A stretch of 64,000 bases of DNA from Pseudomonas sp. CCC3.1 (GTDB taxonomy: Bacteria; Pseudomonadota; Gammaproteobacteria; Pseudomonadales; Pseudomonadaceae), in contig NZ_CP133778.1 of the NCBI RefSeq assembly GCF_034347405.1, positions 5,616,501 through 5,680,500 on the forward strand, read 5' to 3'. The translations under genes and the position numbers were made by a program. This document shows positions 52,135 through 59,999 of this stretch, piece by piece. Numbering within the stretch: the first letter of the stretch is position 1; each line of letters opens with the position of its first letter. Below the pieces are notes generated by a model. The model saw only the letters and a program-made list of their open reading frames with translations, was not told where the DNA came from and made no database searches.

Positions 52135-52386
52135 ATGGTGAATTCGCCACATTCCGCTAACACCTCTCCAACATTTTGGAGGAGCAAACCCGGCATAGCG
52201 CTGGGTATGCTGCTGGTGATCGTGCTGTTCTATCTGGCAAGAGAACACTACGGCCATATGCTGGGTTTACTGCCTTATATGATTTTGCTGTTGTGCCCGC
52301 TGATGCATTTTTTCGGGCACCACCACGGTGGTCACAATCATCACGGCGAAACCTCAGTCTCAACCAAGGATGCGAACAGGAGTTAG
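52135..52386 (+). CDS. DUF2933 small membrane protein
   Basis: 83 residues: two hydrophobic helices (KPGIALGMLLVIVLFYLA; LLPYMILLLCPLMHFFG) around a short REHYGH loop and a His-rich end (HHHGGHNHHGE). DUF2933 proteins occur in copper and silver islands next to Cu+-ATPases, as here. Three bases before the ATPase start. Function unknown, likely metal shuttling at the membrane. Confidence 0.78.
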   Translation: MVNSPHSANTSPTFWRSKPGIALGMLLVIVLFYLAREHYGHMLGLLPYMILLLCPLMHFFGHHHGGHNHHGETSVSTKDANRS

Positions 52387-52389
52387 CTC

Positions 52390-54747
52390 ATGCACACCCC
52401 TGAGGTTCGTCAAGAGCACGGCCCAATACAGAACTCTGAACCCCAAGCCACTGGCTCCCATGACCCGGTATGTGGCATGACCGTCAGTAACGACAGCCAG
52501 TTCAGCACGGAATATGAGGGGCAACACTACCGGTTCTGCAGTCTGAAATGCCAAACGGCCTTCAGGACAGCGCCCGAGCGTTATCGAATATCTCAACCGA
52601 AAATCGAACCAGTCCCTCAGACAACAGCAGAACCGTTAACGGGTGCCGCTGAATACACATGTCCCATGCATCCGGAAATTCGCCAGATCGGCCCCGGCGT
52701 CTGCCCTAAGTGCGGCATGACCTTAGAGCCGGTGATTCCCGAATTGGAGGAAGAAGAGAACTTAGAACTCAAGGACTTCACCCGGCGCTTCTGGTGGACA
52801 TTGCCGCTGACAGTGATCGTCACCGTGCTGGCTATGGGTGGCCATGCCCTGGAGTTGTTCCATGGCACCACGCAAAATTGGGTCGAGCTGGGATTGGCTA
52901 CACCCGTCGTGCTGTGGGCTGGCTGGCCGTTTTATGTGCGTGGTGTGCGTTCGGTGATTCAGCGAAGTCCGAACATGTGGACGCTAATCGGCCTCGGCAC
53001 GGCGGCGGCCTTCCTTTACAGCGTCGTGGCAACCCTGACCCCCGATGTATTCCCCAGCAACTTCATGATGGAGGGCCGCATCGGTGTGTACTTCGAAGCA
53101 GCGGCTGTGATCATCTCACTGACCCTTCTCGGCCAGATGCTTGAACTCAAGGCTCGCTCGCAAACCTCGGCTGCCATCAAGTCGCTGCTTGGACTGGCCC
53201 CAAAAACTGCCCGACGGATCAATGCCGATGGCACGGAAGAAGACATCCCTCTGACACACGTACACAGCGGCGACACATTACGTGTGCGTCCGGGAGAAAA
53301 AGTACCTGTAGACGGCCAGGTATTGCAAGGCGAAAGCGCTGTAGATGAGTCGATGCTCACCGGCGAACCGATACCGATCATGAAGAGGGCCGGCGACGCG
53401 CTGATCGGCGCCACTCTCAACATCCACGGTAGTCTGGTGATGCAGGCGCAGAAGATAGGATCAGCGACCCTCCTCGCACAGATTGTGCAGATGGTTGTGC
53501 AGGCACAACGCTCAAAAGCGCCGATGCAACGGCTGGCAGATGTGATTGCTAGTTACTTCGTGATTGTGGTGATTGCTATCGCCGCGCTGACTCTACTCGG
53601 CTGGGGGCTTTGGGGGCCCGAGCCAAGTTGGGTGTTCGGACTGATCAACGCTGTCGCGGTCATGATCATCGCCTGTCCCTGTGCCCTTGGCCTAGCGACA
53701 CCGATGTCAGTCATGGTTGCCACCGGCAAGGCTGCTGGCAGCGGCGTATTGTTTCGCGATGCCGCCGCTATCGAAAACCTGCGCAAGATAGACATCTTGA
53801 TAGTCGACAAAACTGGCACCCTCACGGAAGGTCGACCAGCGTTCCATAGCGTCGAGGCCGTACCCGGATTTACTCAGGATGAAGTGTTGCGCCTGGCCGC
53901 AAGTCTCGATCAGGGCAGTGAGCATCCATTGGCCCACGCCATCGTCGAGCAGGCTCGTGCCGCAGGGCTAAAACTGGTGACACCTGAAACCTTCGAGTCA
54001 GCCTCAGGTATTGGTGTAAGCGGTCAGGTCGAGGGTCGCCGACTGATGATAGGCAATACCGCGTTGATGCAGGAAGCCGGCGTTTCCACAGACAGCTTGC
54101 AAGAACATGCCGAGAAGCTACGCGGCGACGGTACGAGCATCATGTACCTGGCAGTGGACGGCGCCCTGGCGGGTTTACTGGCTGTTGCCGACCCCATCAA
54201 ACCCACCACGAAGCTGGCCGTCGAGCGTCTGCAGGCGGATGGCGTCAAGGTCATCATGGCCACTGGCGACGGCCTTACAACTGCTCGCTCGGTAGCCCGC
54301 CAGTTGGGCATCGAGGAGGTTCACGGCGAGGTCAAGCCGCAAGATAAAGAACGTCTGGTGGCATCTTTGCAACTAGCCGGACACCGGGTGGCGATGGCCG
54401 GCGACGGCATTAATGATGCCCCCGCACTGGCTCGCGCTGATGTAGGAATCGCCATGGGCACTGGCACTGACGTGGCGATGAACAGCGCTCAGGTCACTCT
54501 GGTGAAGGGGGATCTGCTCGGTATCCTACGGGCGCGCAGCCTGTCAGTCGCGACGGTGAGAAATATGCACCAGAACCTGGCCTTCGCCTTCCTTTATAAC
54601 GCCATGGGCATCCCACTGGCTGCCGGCTTGTTCTATCCACTTACCGGTCACCTTCTGTCACCGCTCATTGCCGCACTGGCCATGAGCGTGAGCTCGGCGT
54701 CGGTAGTATTCAACGCCTTACGTCTGCGCCAGGCTTCCATTGATTGA
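52390..54747 (+). CDS. Cu+-exporting P1B-type ATPase with YHS and heavy-metal-binding domains
   Basis: 785-residue copper exporter. N-terminal YHS domain (DPVCGMTVSN, RFCSLKCQTAF; residues 25-61) and a heavy-metal-binding domain (YTCPMHPEIRQIGPGVCPKCGMTLEP; 89-114) replace the usual HMA domain. Then the actuator TGEP near 320, CPCALGLATP near 428 (metal-transport Cys pair), phospho-Asp in DKTGTLTEG near 472, HP (EHPLAHA) near 516, and GDGINDAPALA near 668. This N-terminus is typical of the PcoE/SilP-like branch. The missing HMA domain is supplied as a separate gene at 54862. Confidence 0.92.
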   Translation: MHTPEVRQEHGPIQNSEPQATGSHDPVCGMTVSNDSQFSTEYEGQHYRFCSLKCQTAFRTAPERYRISQPKIEPVPQTTAEPLTGAAEYTCPMHPEIRQIGPGVCPKCGMTLEPVIPELEEEENLELKDFTRRFWWTLPLTVIVTVLAMGGHALELFHGTTQNWVELGLATPVVLWAGWPFYVRGVRSVIQRSPNMWTLIGLGTAAAFLYSVVATLTPDVFPSNFMMEGRIGVYFEAAAVIISLTLLGQMLELKARSQTSAAIKSLLGLAPKTARRINADGTEEDIPLTHVHSGDTLRVRPGEKVPVDGQVLQGESAVDESMLTGEPIPIMKRAGDALIGATLNIHGSLVMQAQKIGSATLLAQIVQMVVQAQRSKAPMQRLADVIASYFVIVVIAIAALTLLGWGLWGPEPSWVFGLINAVAVMIIACPCALGLATPMSVMVATGKAAGSGVLFRDAAAIENLRKIDILIVDKTGTLTEGRPAFHSVEAVPGFTQDEVLRLAASLDQGSEHPLAHAIVEQARAAGLKLVTPETFESASGIGVSGQVEGRRLMIGNTALMQEAGVSTDSLQEHAEKLRGDGTSIMYLAVDGALAGLLAVADPIKPTTKLAVERLQADGVKVIMATGDGLTTARSVARQLGIEEVHGEVKPQDKERLVASLQLAGHRVAMAGDGINDAPALARADVGIAMGTGTDVAMNSAQVTLVKGDLLGILRARSLSVATVRNMHQNLAFAFLYNAMGIPLAAGLFYPLTGHLLSPLIAALAMSVSSASVVFNALRLRQASID

Positions 54748-54765
54748 GTGACAACGACCGCTTGA

Positions 54766-54784
54766 CCTTGCCATGGCGGCAAGG
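54766..54784 (+). terminator. Short hairpin after the ATPase gene
   Basis: CCTTGCC-ATGGC-GGCAAGG, 7-bp stem. No U-tract; weak. Confidence 0.4.
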
Positions 54785-54861
54785 TTGAGGATAAGCCAAC
54801 GCCGCAAAAAAGCCTCATGCGTTAGTCTTTCCATGATCAACTTTGTTGTGAGGAGTCACCA

Positions 54862-55134
54862 ATGAAAATTGTTGAACTGCAAGTCCAAGGCATGAGCTGT
54901 GGTTCATGTGTCAAACATGTCACCGAAGCGCTGCGCCCAGTTGAAGGCGTGAGTTACGTATCGGTGGATTTAAAAGCCGGACGGGTGAAGGTCAGCGGCG
55001 ATTCGCACAGCCATGCGCTGCTTACAGCCCTGGAGAACGCGGGCTATCCAGCACAGCTGGCGACAGTGGAAAGCGTAGCGAGTAAGAAAAACTCGGGCTG
55101 TGGCGGGAACGGCGGCGGTTGCTGCTGCCGGTAA
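54862..55134 (+). CDS. HMA-domain copper chaperone (CopZ-like) with Cys-rich tail
   Basis: 90 residues. HMA fold with metal site MSCGSC near 11-16 and the alternating pattern VSYVSVDLKAGRVKVSGD; delivers Cu(I) to the ATPase. After residue about 72 is a unique tail (KKNSGCGGNGGGCCCR) with five Cys that could hold extra metal. GAGGAG precedes the ATG. The Cys-rich extension is unusual for CopZ. Confidence 0.85.
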   Translation: MKIVELQVQGMSCGSCVKHVTEALRPVEGVSYVSVDLKAGRVKVSGDSHSHALLTALENAGYPAQLATVESVASKKNSGCGGNGGGCCCR

Positions 55135-55161
55135 GAATTAGTAATAAACTGGAGAACTCGC

Positions 55162-55314
55162 ATGAATGCCAGTCTGCGAATTGCCGCGTTCACGACACTA
55201 CCCATGACCGGAGCGGCACAAGCCGCTGAAGTCATCGACGTTTACCGCGATCCTAACTGCGGCTACTGCAAGGCAAACCATCTCAGCTCTATCGCTACCA
55301 TCATGACGCTTTAG
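55162..55314 (+). pseudogene. Truncated DUF411 gene
   Basis: 50-codon remnant: a signal peptide and EVIDVYRDPNCGYCKANHL, matching the CxCC-type start of the DUF411 protein at 45760 (TIDVHRDANCGCCKEWVKHL), then it diverges to an unrelated end and stop. Cut after CGYCK, at about 55272. It marks the right boundary of the copper cargo. Confidence 0.75.
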
Positions 55315-55336
55315 TAAAATGCTTGAAGCGTCGTCA

Positions 55337-55615
55337 TCAAAGGTCATCCTGCTCTTCCCGAATGTCGACTTCGCCCATCGCTCCTAGGTAAATTTTGCGA
55401 CAAGGAAGCTTGGTGATAAGCCCGTTTTCGAAAAGCACCCTGGGTATATCGCCAAACAAACTCGACACTTCCCATTTCTCTGTGAGCGGCTTCACTGCCT
55501 CTGCTATTAATGAATCGAGGTCGAAGTCCTGCGTTGCAACAAAGGGCCCAGCGCGGTCGTAATTCTCAAAAATGCCCGAGGCAATGCAGATGACTTCGCC
55601 TGCCTTGACGATCAT
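55337..55615 (-). CDS. Unknown island protein
   Basis: 92 residues, using ATG 55615 with GAGG 8 bases ahead; a longer frame would overlap the neighbour at 55671. Soluble, acidic C-terminus (GEVDIREEQDDL). No recognised motif. The start of a run of four minus-strand unknown genes. Confidence 0.5.
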   Translation of the reverse strand: MIVKAGEVICIASGIFENYDRAGPFVATQDFDLDSLIAEAVKPLTEKWEVSSLFGDIPRVLFENGLITKLPCRKIYLGAMGEVDIREEQDDL

Positions 55616-55670
55616 GACACCACCTCGAAGCCATTCAGGAGGGTTCGCCAGTGGAAGAAGACCACGACCA

Positions 55671-56054
55671 TTACTGTAACCCTCGCGGGGTGAAGTGGTG
55701 CATCCCCCGTGAAAGCCGCAGAAACTCACGCAGGCTTGCACGTCCATTACCCCTCTGGAACGTCGCCAAGACGTAACGACTATTCTCCGTCGTCATCACC
55801 CAAAACCTGCCTTCACGCTCGACTTTGATCACATCAGAAGTGCGGATCAAATGGCCGTCGCCGAACCGCCCATACTGGTCTTTACGGTTGTGACCAAACA
55901 CTACGCCTATGCCCGTTCGGGCTTTGATGGAGGCGCTGCAAAGATACGCTGTGATCGGTCTATCGAAGCCTTGCGCCTGAGCTTTTTTGATTCGTATTAG
56001 GTCGAATTCTGTGTGGCGCTTCCCATAAAAATCCAAGCCAATCATGTTCAGCAT
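55671..56054 (-). CDS. Unknown island protein, paralogue of the 56634 gene
   Basis: 127 residues; start MLNMIGLDFYG with GGAG 8 bases upstream. Contains GRFGDGHLIRTSDVI followed by TTENSRYVLATFQRG, a pattern also found in the protein at 56634 (GRFERGDWVRSSMCT and ETRNSVYVLIGPG). This suggests a small beta-rich domain duplicated in the block. Function unknown. Confidence 0.55.
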   Translation of the reverse strand: MLNMIGLDFYGKRHTEFDLIRIKKAQAQGFDRPITAYLCSASIKARTGIGVVFGHNRKDQYGRFGDGHLIRTSDVIKVEREGRFWVMTTENSRYVLATFQRGNGRASLREFLRLSRGMHHFTPRGLQ

Positions 56055-56144
56055 TGTTGCACTCCGTTGGCGGTATATACGGCGTAACCAGGAATTCCAC
56101 ACGCAACCATCTGTGCTGGTATCGTGCAGAAATCTTGGTAAATC

Positions 56145-56591
56145 TCAGGCTGTACGAATCATGTTTGCGTGATAGATCGGACGAAGGTTGCTCAGCACAT
56201 CAGTGTTGAAGCTAGGTTGGTGAGAGCTGTGGTATTTGGAGCCGGTCTCCACCTCTAGCAGGCACACAACACACTCGTTTTGGTCTTCACCAAGCGTCAC
56301 TTTGGTCAGCTTCTCCATGCGCCAAACTCCCGTGCCATTCATGTGGGCAGGTGTGACAACTTGCACCTCTGTGATGATCGTCTCCGAGTCCTGGGCAATC
56401 AGCAGTTGCTGAAGCCGTGGTTCGCTGTCGATCATCAGAACCGCCTCTGAAATTCGGCCCTTGGTCTTGGCCTGGACGGTTACGTGATACCAGTGATTAC
56501 GAAGCACTTTGGATACCTGATGCCATTGGTACTGACCCTCACCGAACATGCCTGGTAGGCCCAGCATGTCGGCGTCGTGTGTTCTAAACAT
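56145..56591 (-). CDS. Unknown island protein
   Basis: 148 residues; ATG at 56591 with AAGGA 8 bases upstream. Predominantly beta (NHWYHVTVQAKTKGRISEAVLMI, ETIITEVQVVT, TKVTLGEDQNECVVCLLEVETGS). No catalytic or membrane motif. Part of the minus-strand run between the copper genes and the XRE regulator. Confidence 0.55.
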   Translation of the reverse strand: MFRTHDADMLGLPGMFGEGQYQWHQVSKVLRNHWYHVTVQAKTKGRISEAVLMIDSEPRLQQLLIAQDSETIITEVQVVTPAHMNGTGVWRMEKLTKVTLGEDQNECVVCLLEVETGSKYHSSHQPSFNTDVLSNLRPIYHANMIRTA

Positions 56592-56633
56592 CGTATGTCC
56601 TTGGCCTGAAGGGGCTCCGATATAGAGCGCAGG

Positions 56634-57026
56634 TTAGAAGAGGGAGAAAACGTCTTTCAGGCTTGCGAGCTGTTCATGACCAGGGCCAATCAATACGTAA
56701 ACAGAGTTTCTGGTCTCGAACGCAATACCGTCGTGGAGACCGGTGCACATGCTTGAACGAACCCAATCGCCGCGTTCGAAACGGCCTTGGCTGTCCTCGG
56801 CCACGTTGTGAGCAAACAGGATCATCGGGAGCTGGCCCGCTGCATGACATTTGAAGAGTTCGTCGCGGGTGACTTCAATGCGAAATATTGTCCAGTCGCG
56901 GACTAGGCAGTAAGGCTTTTTAGGAAAGCGTTCGACTGCTAAAGCTCGAGCTGCAGAGGTGCTCGACAGGCCCTCAAGTGGTGTCCGTGGCGCATTCATG
57001 AAGTCGGGTTCTTCGACGCTAGCCAT
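56634..57026 (-). CDS. Unknown island protein, paralogue of the 55671 gene
   Basis: 130 residues; ATG at 57026 is preferred since AAGGA lies 7 bases upstream. Core FRIEVTRDELFKCHAAGQLPMILFAHNVAEDSQGRFERGDWVRSSMC then NSVYVLIGPGHEQLASLKDVFSLF; both segments match the 55671 protein. First gene of the run and divergent from the XRE gene at 57254. Confidence 0.55.
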   Translation of the reverse strand: MASVEEPDFMNAPRTPLEGLSSTSAARALAVERFPKKPYCLVRDWTIFRIEVTRDELFKCHAAGQLPMILFAHNVAEDSQGRFERGDWVRSSMCTGLHDGIAFETRNSVYVLIGPGHEQLASLKDVFSLF

Positions 57027-57253
57027 AGGGCTTCCTTTCATTAATAACCGGGAAATTGACAATTCAATCCCGCTTGTTGTCGCTCGCACTCGAGCAGATG
57101 GCTGCCGCAAGCAAGGTGCTTAGCTCCGCTTACGGATGTATATGCATCGAAAAGCAGGCCTCAAAAACGCTGATAGCGCCGTAATACGGATCATAGCCCG
57201 TGTTATGGTGCGTCGCAATATGGCCTTATCCTCGATTTGCGTGGGGAAATGTC

Positions 57254-57733
57254 ATGGAGGCCGCAGAAGCCCTAGCTGTAGTGGTGCGAGCACTGCGTAG
57301 AAAAAAAGGTCTTACGCAAGAAAACCTGATCACTATTGACCGTTCCTATTGGGGCCGGATTGAGCGTGGGGAGGTGAACATCACGATTGATGTGCTCATT
57401 CGTCTCGCAGCGCTGCTTGAGGTTGAGCCGGCCTCATTGATTCTCATGGCGACGTGTCTACAGTCCAACGAGCCGCTTAGGGAGGGGCTGAAGCGTCTGA
57501 ATAAGCAACTAAATAGGATAAAAAAGGACAGCGTAGATATTGAGATGGAGTCGTTGGTAAGTGCAGGGAAGCTTCCTCCTGGTCGACCGGCGCGATCCGG
57601 AGCAGCGCAGAAAGCCGCAGAGGCAAATCGCCTGAACAGTGAGGGAGTGTCAGTGACTGAGATATCGGAAGCGTTGGGTCTGTCTAAAACTACTATTCGT
57701 AGGTATTTGACCAGCAAGTCCGAACAGGCCTGA
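57254..57733 (+). CDS. XRE-type regulator with second C-terminal HTH, second copy
   Basis: 159 residues; ATG at 57254. XRE HTH (AEALAVVVRALRRKKGLTQENLITIDRSYWGRIERGEVNITIDVLIRLAALLEVEPASL), charged linker with GRPARSG, and a final resolvase-like HTH (SVTEISEALGLSKTTIRRYLTS). Same plan as the 31656 protein. TTATCCTCGATTT precedes it as in the other gene. Probably a local regulator of divergent genes. Confidence 0.72.
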   Translation: MEAAEALAVVVRALRRKKGLTQENLITIDRSYWGRIERGEVNITIDVLIRLAALLEVEPASLILMATCLQSNEPLREGLKRLNKQLNRIKKDSVDIEMESLVSAGKLPPGRPARSGAAQKAAEANRLNSEGVSVTEISEALGLSKTTIRRYLTSKSEQA

Positions 57734-57823
57734 TTTTTGAATGACCAGCACCAGGTTGAAAATGCCTCAGGAAGGTTTGCTGTGAAAGACAGCTTTAGCT
57801 CACCTTGGCCTCTTAGGACTTCA

Positions 57824-58285
57824 TTACCCTTTCTTCAGATCGCTTTCGGTGAACATGCTAGCGATGATACGGGCGTCAAGAAGAGCGTGATGCGGAAGCG
57901 GAGCCCCGTCACTTGAGGCATCTAGAGTGGTTGCATCGGTGGGGTAATTCCGAACGTTCCTTGGCCATGTACCATTGTCATATGCGAGTTCGCAGAAAAG
58001 CTCCCAGTCGTACTGTGGAGCGTCTGTGACAATCTCCAGGACTTCGTCGAACGAGGCTAGGTAATCGAGCAGTGCAGTTCTTGCCCTGATAATGGGTTGT
58101 GCATTGCCACCGCCCCAGAGCTGCGGAAGAACGATCTCTATGACGAAGTCGCTGCAATCTTCCTCTCGCCATGTGTCGAGCAATTCCACGTAGAATTCGC
58201 GTCCATTTTCAGCTACCAGTGCGAGTGATATCAGCTTCGCTGTGGCTGAGAGCTTGGTGAACTCGCAATCAAGAAAGAGCCTCAT
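57824..58285 (-). CDS. Small DEDDh-type exonuclease-like protein, second copy
   Basis: 153 residues. Motif I FLDCEFTKL at residues 4-12, motif II VTDAPQYDWELFCEL near 86, motif III LPHHALLDARII near 129. Motif order and spacing match the protein at 29625, though overall identity looks low. Convergent with the XRE gene. Confidence 0.68.
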   Translation of the reverse strand: MRLFLDCEFTKLSATAKLISLALVAENGREFYVELLDTWREEDCSDFVIEIVLPQLWGGGNAQPIIRARTALLDYLASFDEVLEIVTDAPQYDWELFCELAYDNGTWPRNVRNYPTDATTLDASSDGAPLPHHALLDARIIASMFTESDLKKG

Positions 58286-58302
58286 TTTGCTGGAACTCCG
58301 TT

Positions 58303-58668
58303 ATGACTAGGGCTCGCCTGGATATGGCGCAGGAAGGCCAGCTGTGGGAGATAGCTCTTGAACATCTTGGCTCAGACGGACTGCTTCAGGTGGTTGTAAA
58401 TTTGTGGAGCCGCGCCGCCCCTCCACCCAGACCATTGGTTGAACACCTGTCCACCAATGAGGTGAGTCAGGACGTCTTGAGCATACTGAAAATTGCCCAG
58501 CAGCGGGTAGGGGCCATCGTGCCAGGTCGAACGCCTGATGCAGGCACAGTCACGCTGTACGCTCGTCACGCTAGCAACTTAGTTGATGGGCTCATTACAC
58601 TGCTGCCAAAGGTGAAGCTTTCGCAAGCCTTACGAGGCTCTTGTCTTGAAATCGAACTGGGGATTTGA
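58303..58668 (+). CDS. Unknown island protein
   Basis: 121 residues, helix-rich, no recognised motif. Overlaps the upstream end of the frame that carries the next gene. Divergent from the exonuclease-like gene, 17 bases away. Confidence 0.5.
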   Translation: MTRARLDMAQEGQLWEIALEHLGSDGLLQVVVNLWSRAAPPPRPLVEHLSTNEVSQDVLSILKIAQQRVGAIVPGRTPDAGTVTLYARHASNLVDGLITLLPKVKLSQALRGSCLEIELGI

Positions 58669-58751
58669 CGTCCGCACAGGCTCCACGAATACCAGTCAGC
58701 AACAATCTTATTAACACTTGCCCAGCGAAATGCGTCCCGTTGAGATGTTCT

Positions 58752-59084
58752 ATGAGCTCTGAATTAACTGAAGAAGAAATGCGTCGTGCCCTATTCGGTA
58801 CGCCTCAGCCCGAAGAGCAGGTGCCCGCACCTCTAGTAAAAGAGCCTGTGGAAGAAGTTGTGCCCGCGAAACCGGTGGTTGCTCCAGCAGCCAAGAAGAA
58901 AGCGAAAGCTTTTACGCCCAGGCTGAGGGTTACGTTACGGGTTGGAAACGAGTTTGAAGGGAAAATGGTCGAGCTGATTCACGAGGCTGATACGTTGAGC
59001 TCGTTGCTTGCTGAGCAGGAGGCTGTGAAGGCTGCTAGGAAAAAGTACAAGTATGTGGAAGTGGTATCGGTTAAATCGATGTAG
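58752..59084 (+). CDS. Unknown island protein with Pro/Ala/Val/Lys linker
   Basis: 110 residues; start MSSELTEEEMRRALFG is chosen, as the upstream 29 codons in frame look non-coding. Short N-terminal helix ending in LFG, a Pro/Val/Glu/Ala-rich linker, a basic KKKAKAF stretch and a beta-like C-terminal domain (RLRVTLRVGNEFEGKMVELIHEADTLSSLL). Possibly a protein that tethers two partners. Not recognised. Confidence 0.5.
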   Translation: MSSELTEEEMRRALFGTPQPEEQVPAPLVKEPVEEVVPAKPVVAPAAKKKAKAFTPRLRVTLRVGNEFEGKMVELIHEADTLSSLLAEQEAVKAARKKYKYVEVVSVKSM

Positions 59085-59225
59085 ACGCGCCAACTAATCT
59101 GGTTGGGCGAAGGGGCGACCCCTGCCTGGATCATTGATCAACCATCTTGCCTGGCCGAAGGGGCCTCCAGATCGCTCGCGTGTAGCTGCTCTTGATGCCA
59201 TTGGCGCTGATGCTATAGGATCAGA

Positions 59226-59277
59226 ACAGGAGATGGCATTCCTCCTTTAACCGCCTTCGTGCTGATGATGCCTACGT
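59226..59277 (+). promoter_or_regulatory. Fluoride riboswitch (crcB motif)
   Basis: GGAGATGGCATTCCTCC, then TTTAACCGCC, then GCTGATGATGCCTAC: the pseudoknotted fluoride aptamer, closely matching the known P. syringae example. It begins about 190 bases ahead of crcB. A CCTACG/CGTAGG stem (59271-59299) and the hairpin at 59309 may form the expression platform. Confidence 0.9.
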
Positions 59278-59308
59278 GAACCCTGGACAGGGTGCGTAGG
59301 TGTGTCTC

Positions 59309-59331
59309 CCTGTCCTCCAATTTAGGACAGG
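59309..59331 (+). terminator. Hairpin downstream of the fluoride riboswitch
   Basis: CCTGTCC and GGACAGG arms around TCCAATTTA. No U-run follows. It could be the ligand-controlled terminator or stop-start element; weak by sequence alone. Confidence 0.4.
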
Positions 59332-59419
59332 CTATGATCTTACCCTTCGAGTTTCCCTTTTCCTTCAGCGCGAGCCGCTTGCCAGTTAGTCCACTCAGAT
59401 CTGATGAGGAGGACTCTCC

Positions 59420-59803
59420 GTGCTGAAGTCATTAATCGTCATTGCCGTTGGCGCTTCACTTGGAGCCTGGTTGCGCTGGCTGTTGGGCATGAAGCTGAAT
59501 GCTCTTTTTCCTACGATTCCTCCAGGTACTGTGGTCGCGAACATGGTTGGGGGCTACATCATCGGCCTGGCCATCGCCTTCTTGGCTGCTTCTCCTACCC
59601 TCAGTCCAGAGTGGCGTCTCCTGATCATCACGGGTTTCTGTGGTGGGCTTACCACCTTCTCTACATTTTCAGCCGAAACAGTTGCCTTGATTCAGGAGGG
59701 CAGACTGGTCTGGGCGCTTGGCTCAATTTCGTTGCACGTTGCAGGCTCGTTAGCGATGACCGCTGCCGGGCTTCTGTCCTACCAAATGATTGGTACTCGC
59801 TGA
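59420..59803 (+). CDS. crcB: Fluoride ion channel CrcB/Fluc
   Basis: 127-residue dual-topology fluoride channel. GTG start, GGAGG 8 bases upstream. Four helices, with GASLGAWLRWLLG near 11, NMVGGYIIGLAIAF near 41 and GFCGGLTTFSTFSAET near 73 (Phe-box and fluoride track). Length is right for the Fluc dimer subunit. Under the riboswitch at 59226. Confidence 0.95.
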   Translation: MLKSLIVIAVGASLGAWLRWLLGMKLNALFPTIPPGTVVANMVGGYIIGLAIAFLAASPTLSPEWRLLIITGFCGGLTTFSTFSAETVALIQEGRLVWALGSISLHVAGSLAMTAAGLLSYQMIGTR

Positions 59804-59999
59804 GGAGATATAAAAGTGAGGCTTTATCCGCTTGGGCGTGCTCCTAAATCTCGTGAAAAAGTCCGCGCCATGGGCTTAGTGAACAGGCTGTAGGCTGATT
59901 TTCGCCTGTGACAATAATCGTTACAGGCTATTTGGACACCCGCAGTGGTATACCTCGGATGTTAAAATATTCTCTTTAGATCGAAGCGCTAGGACACTG

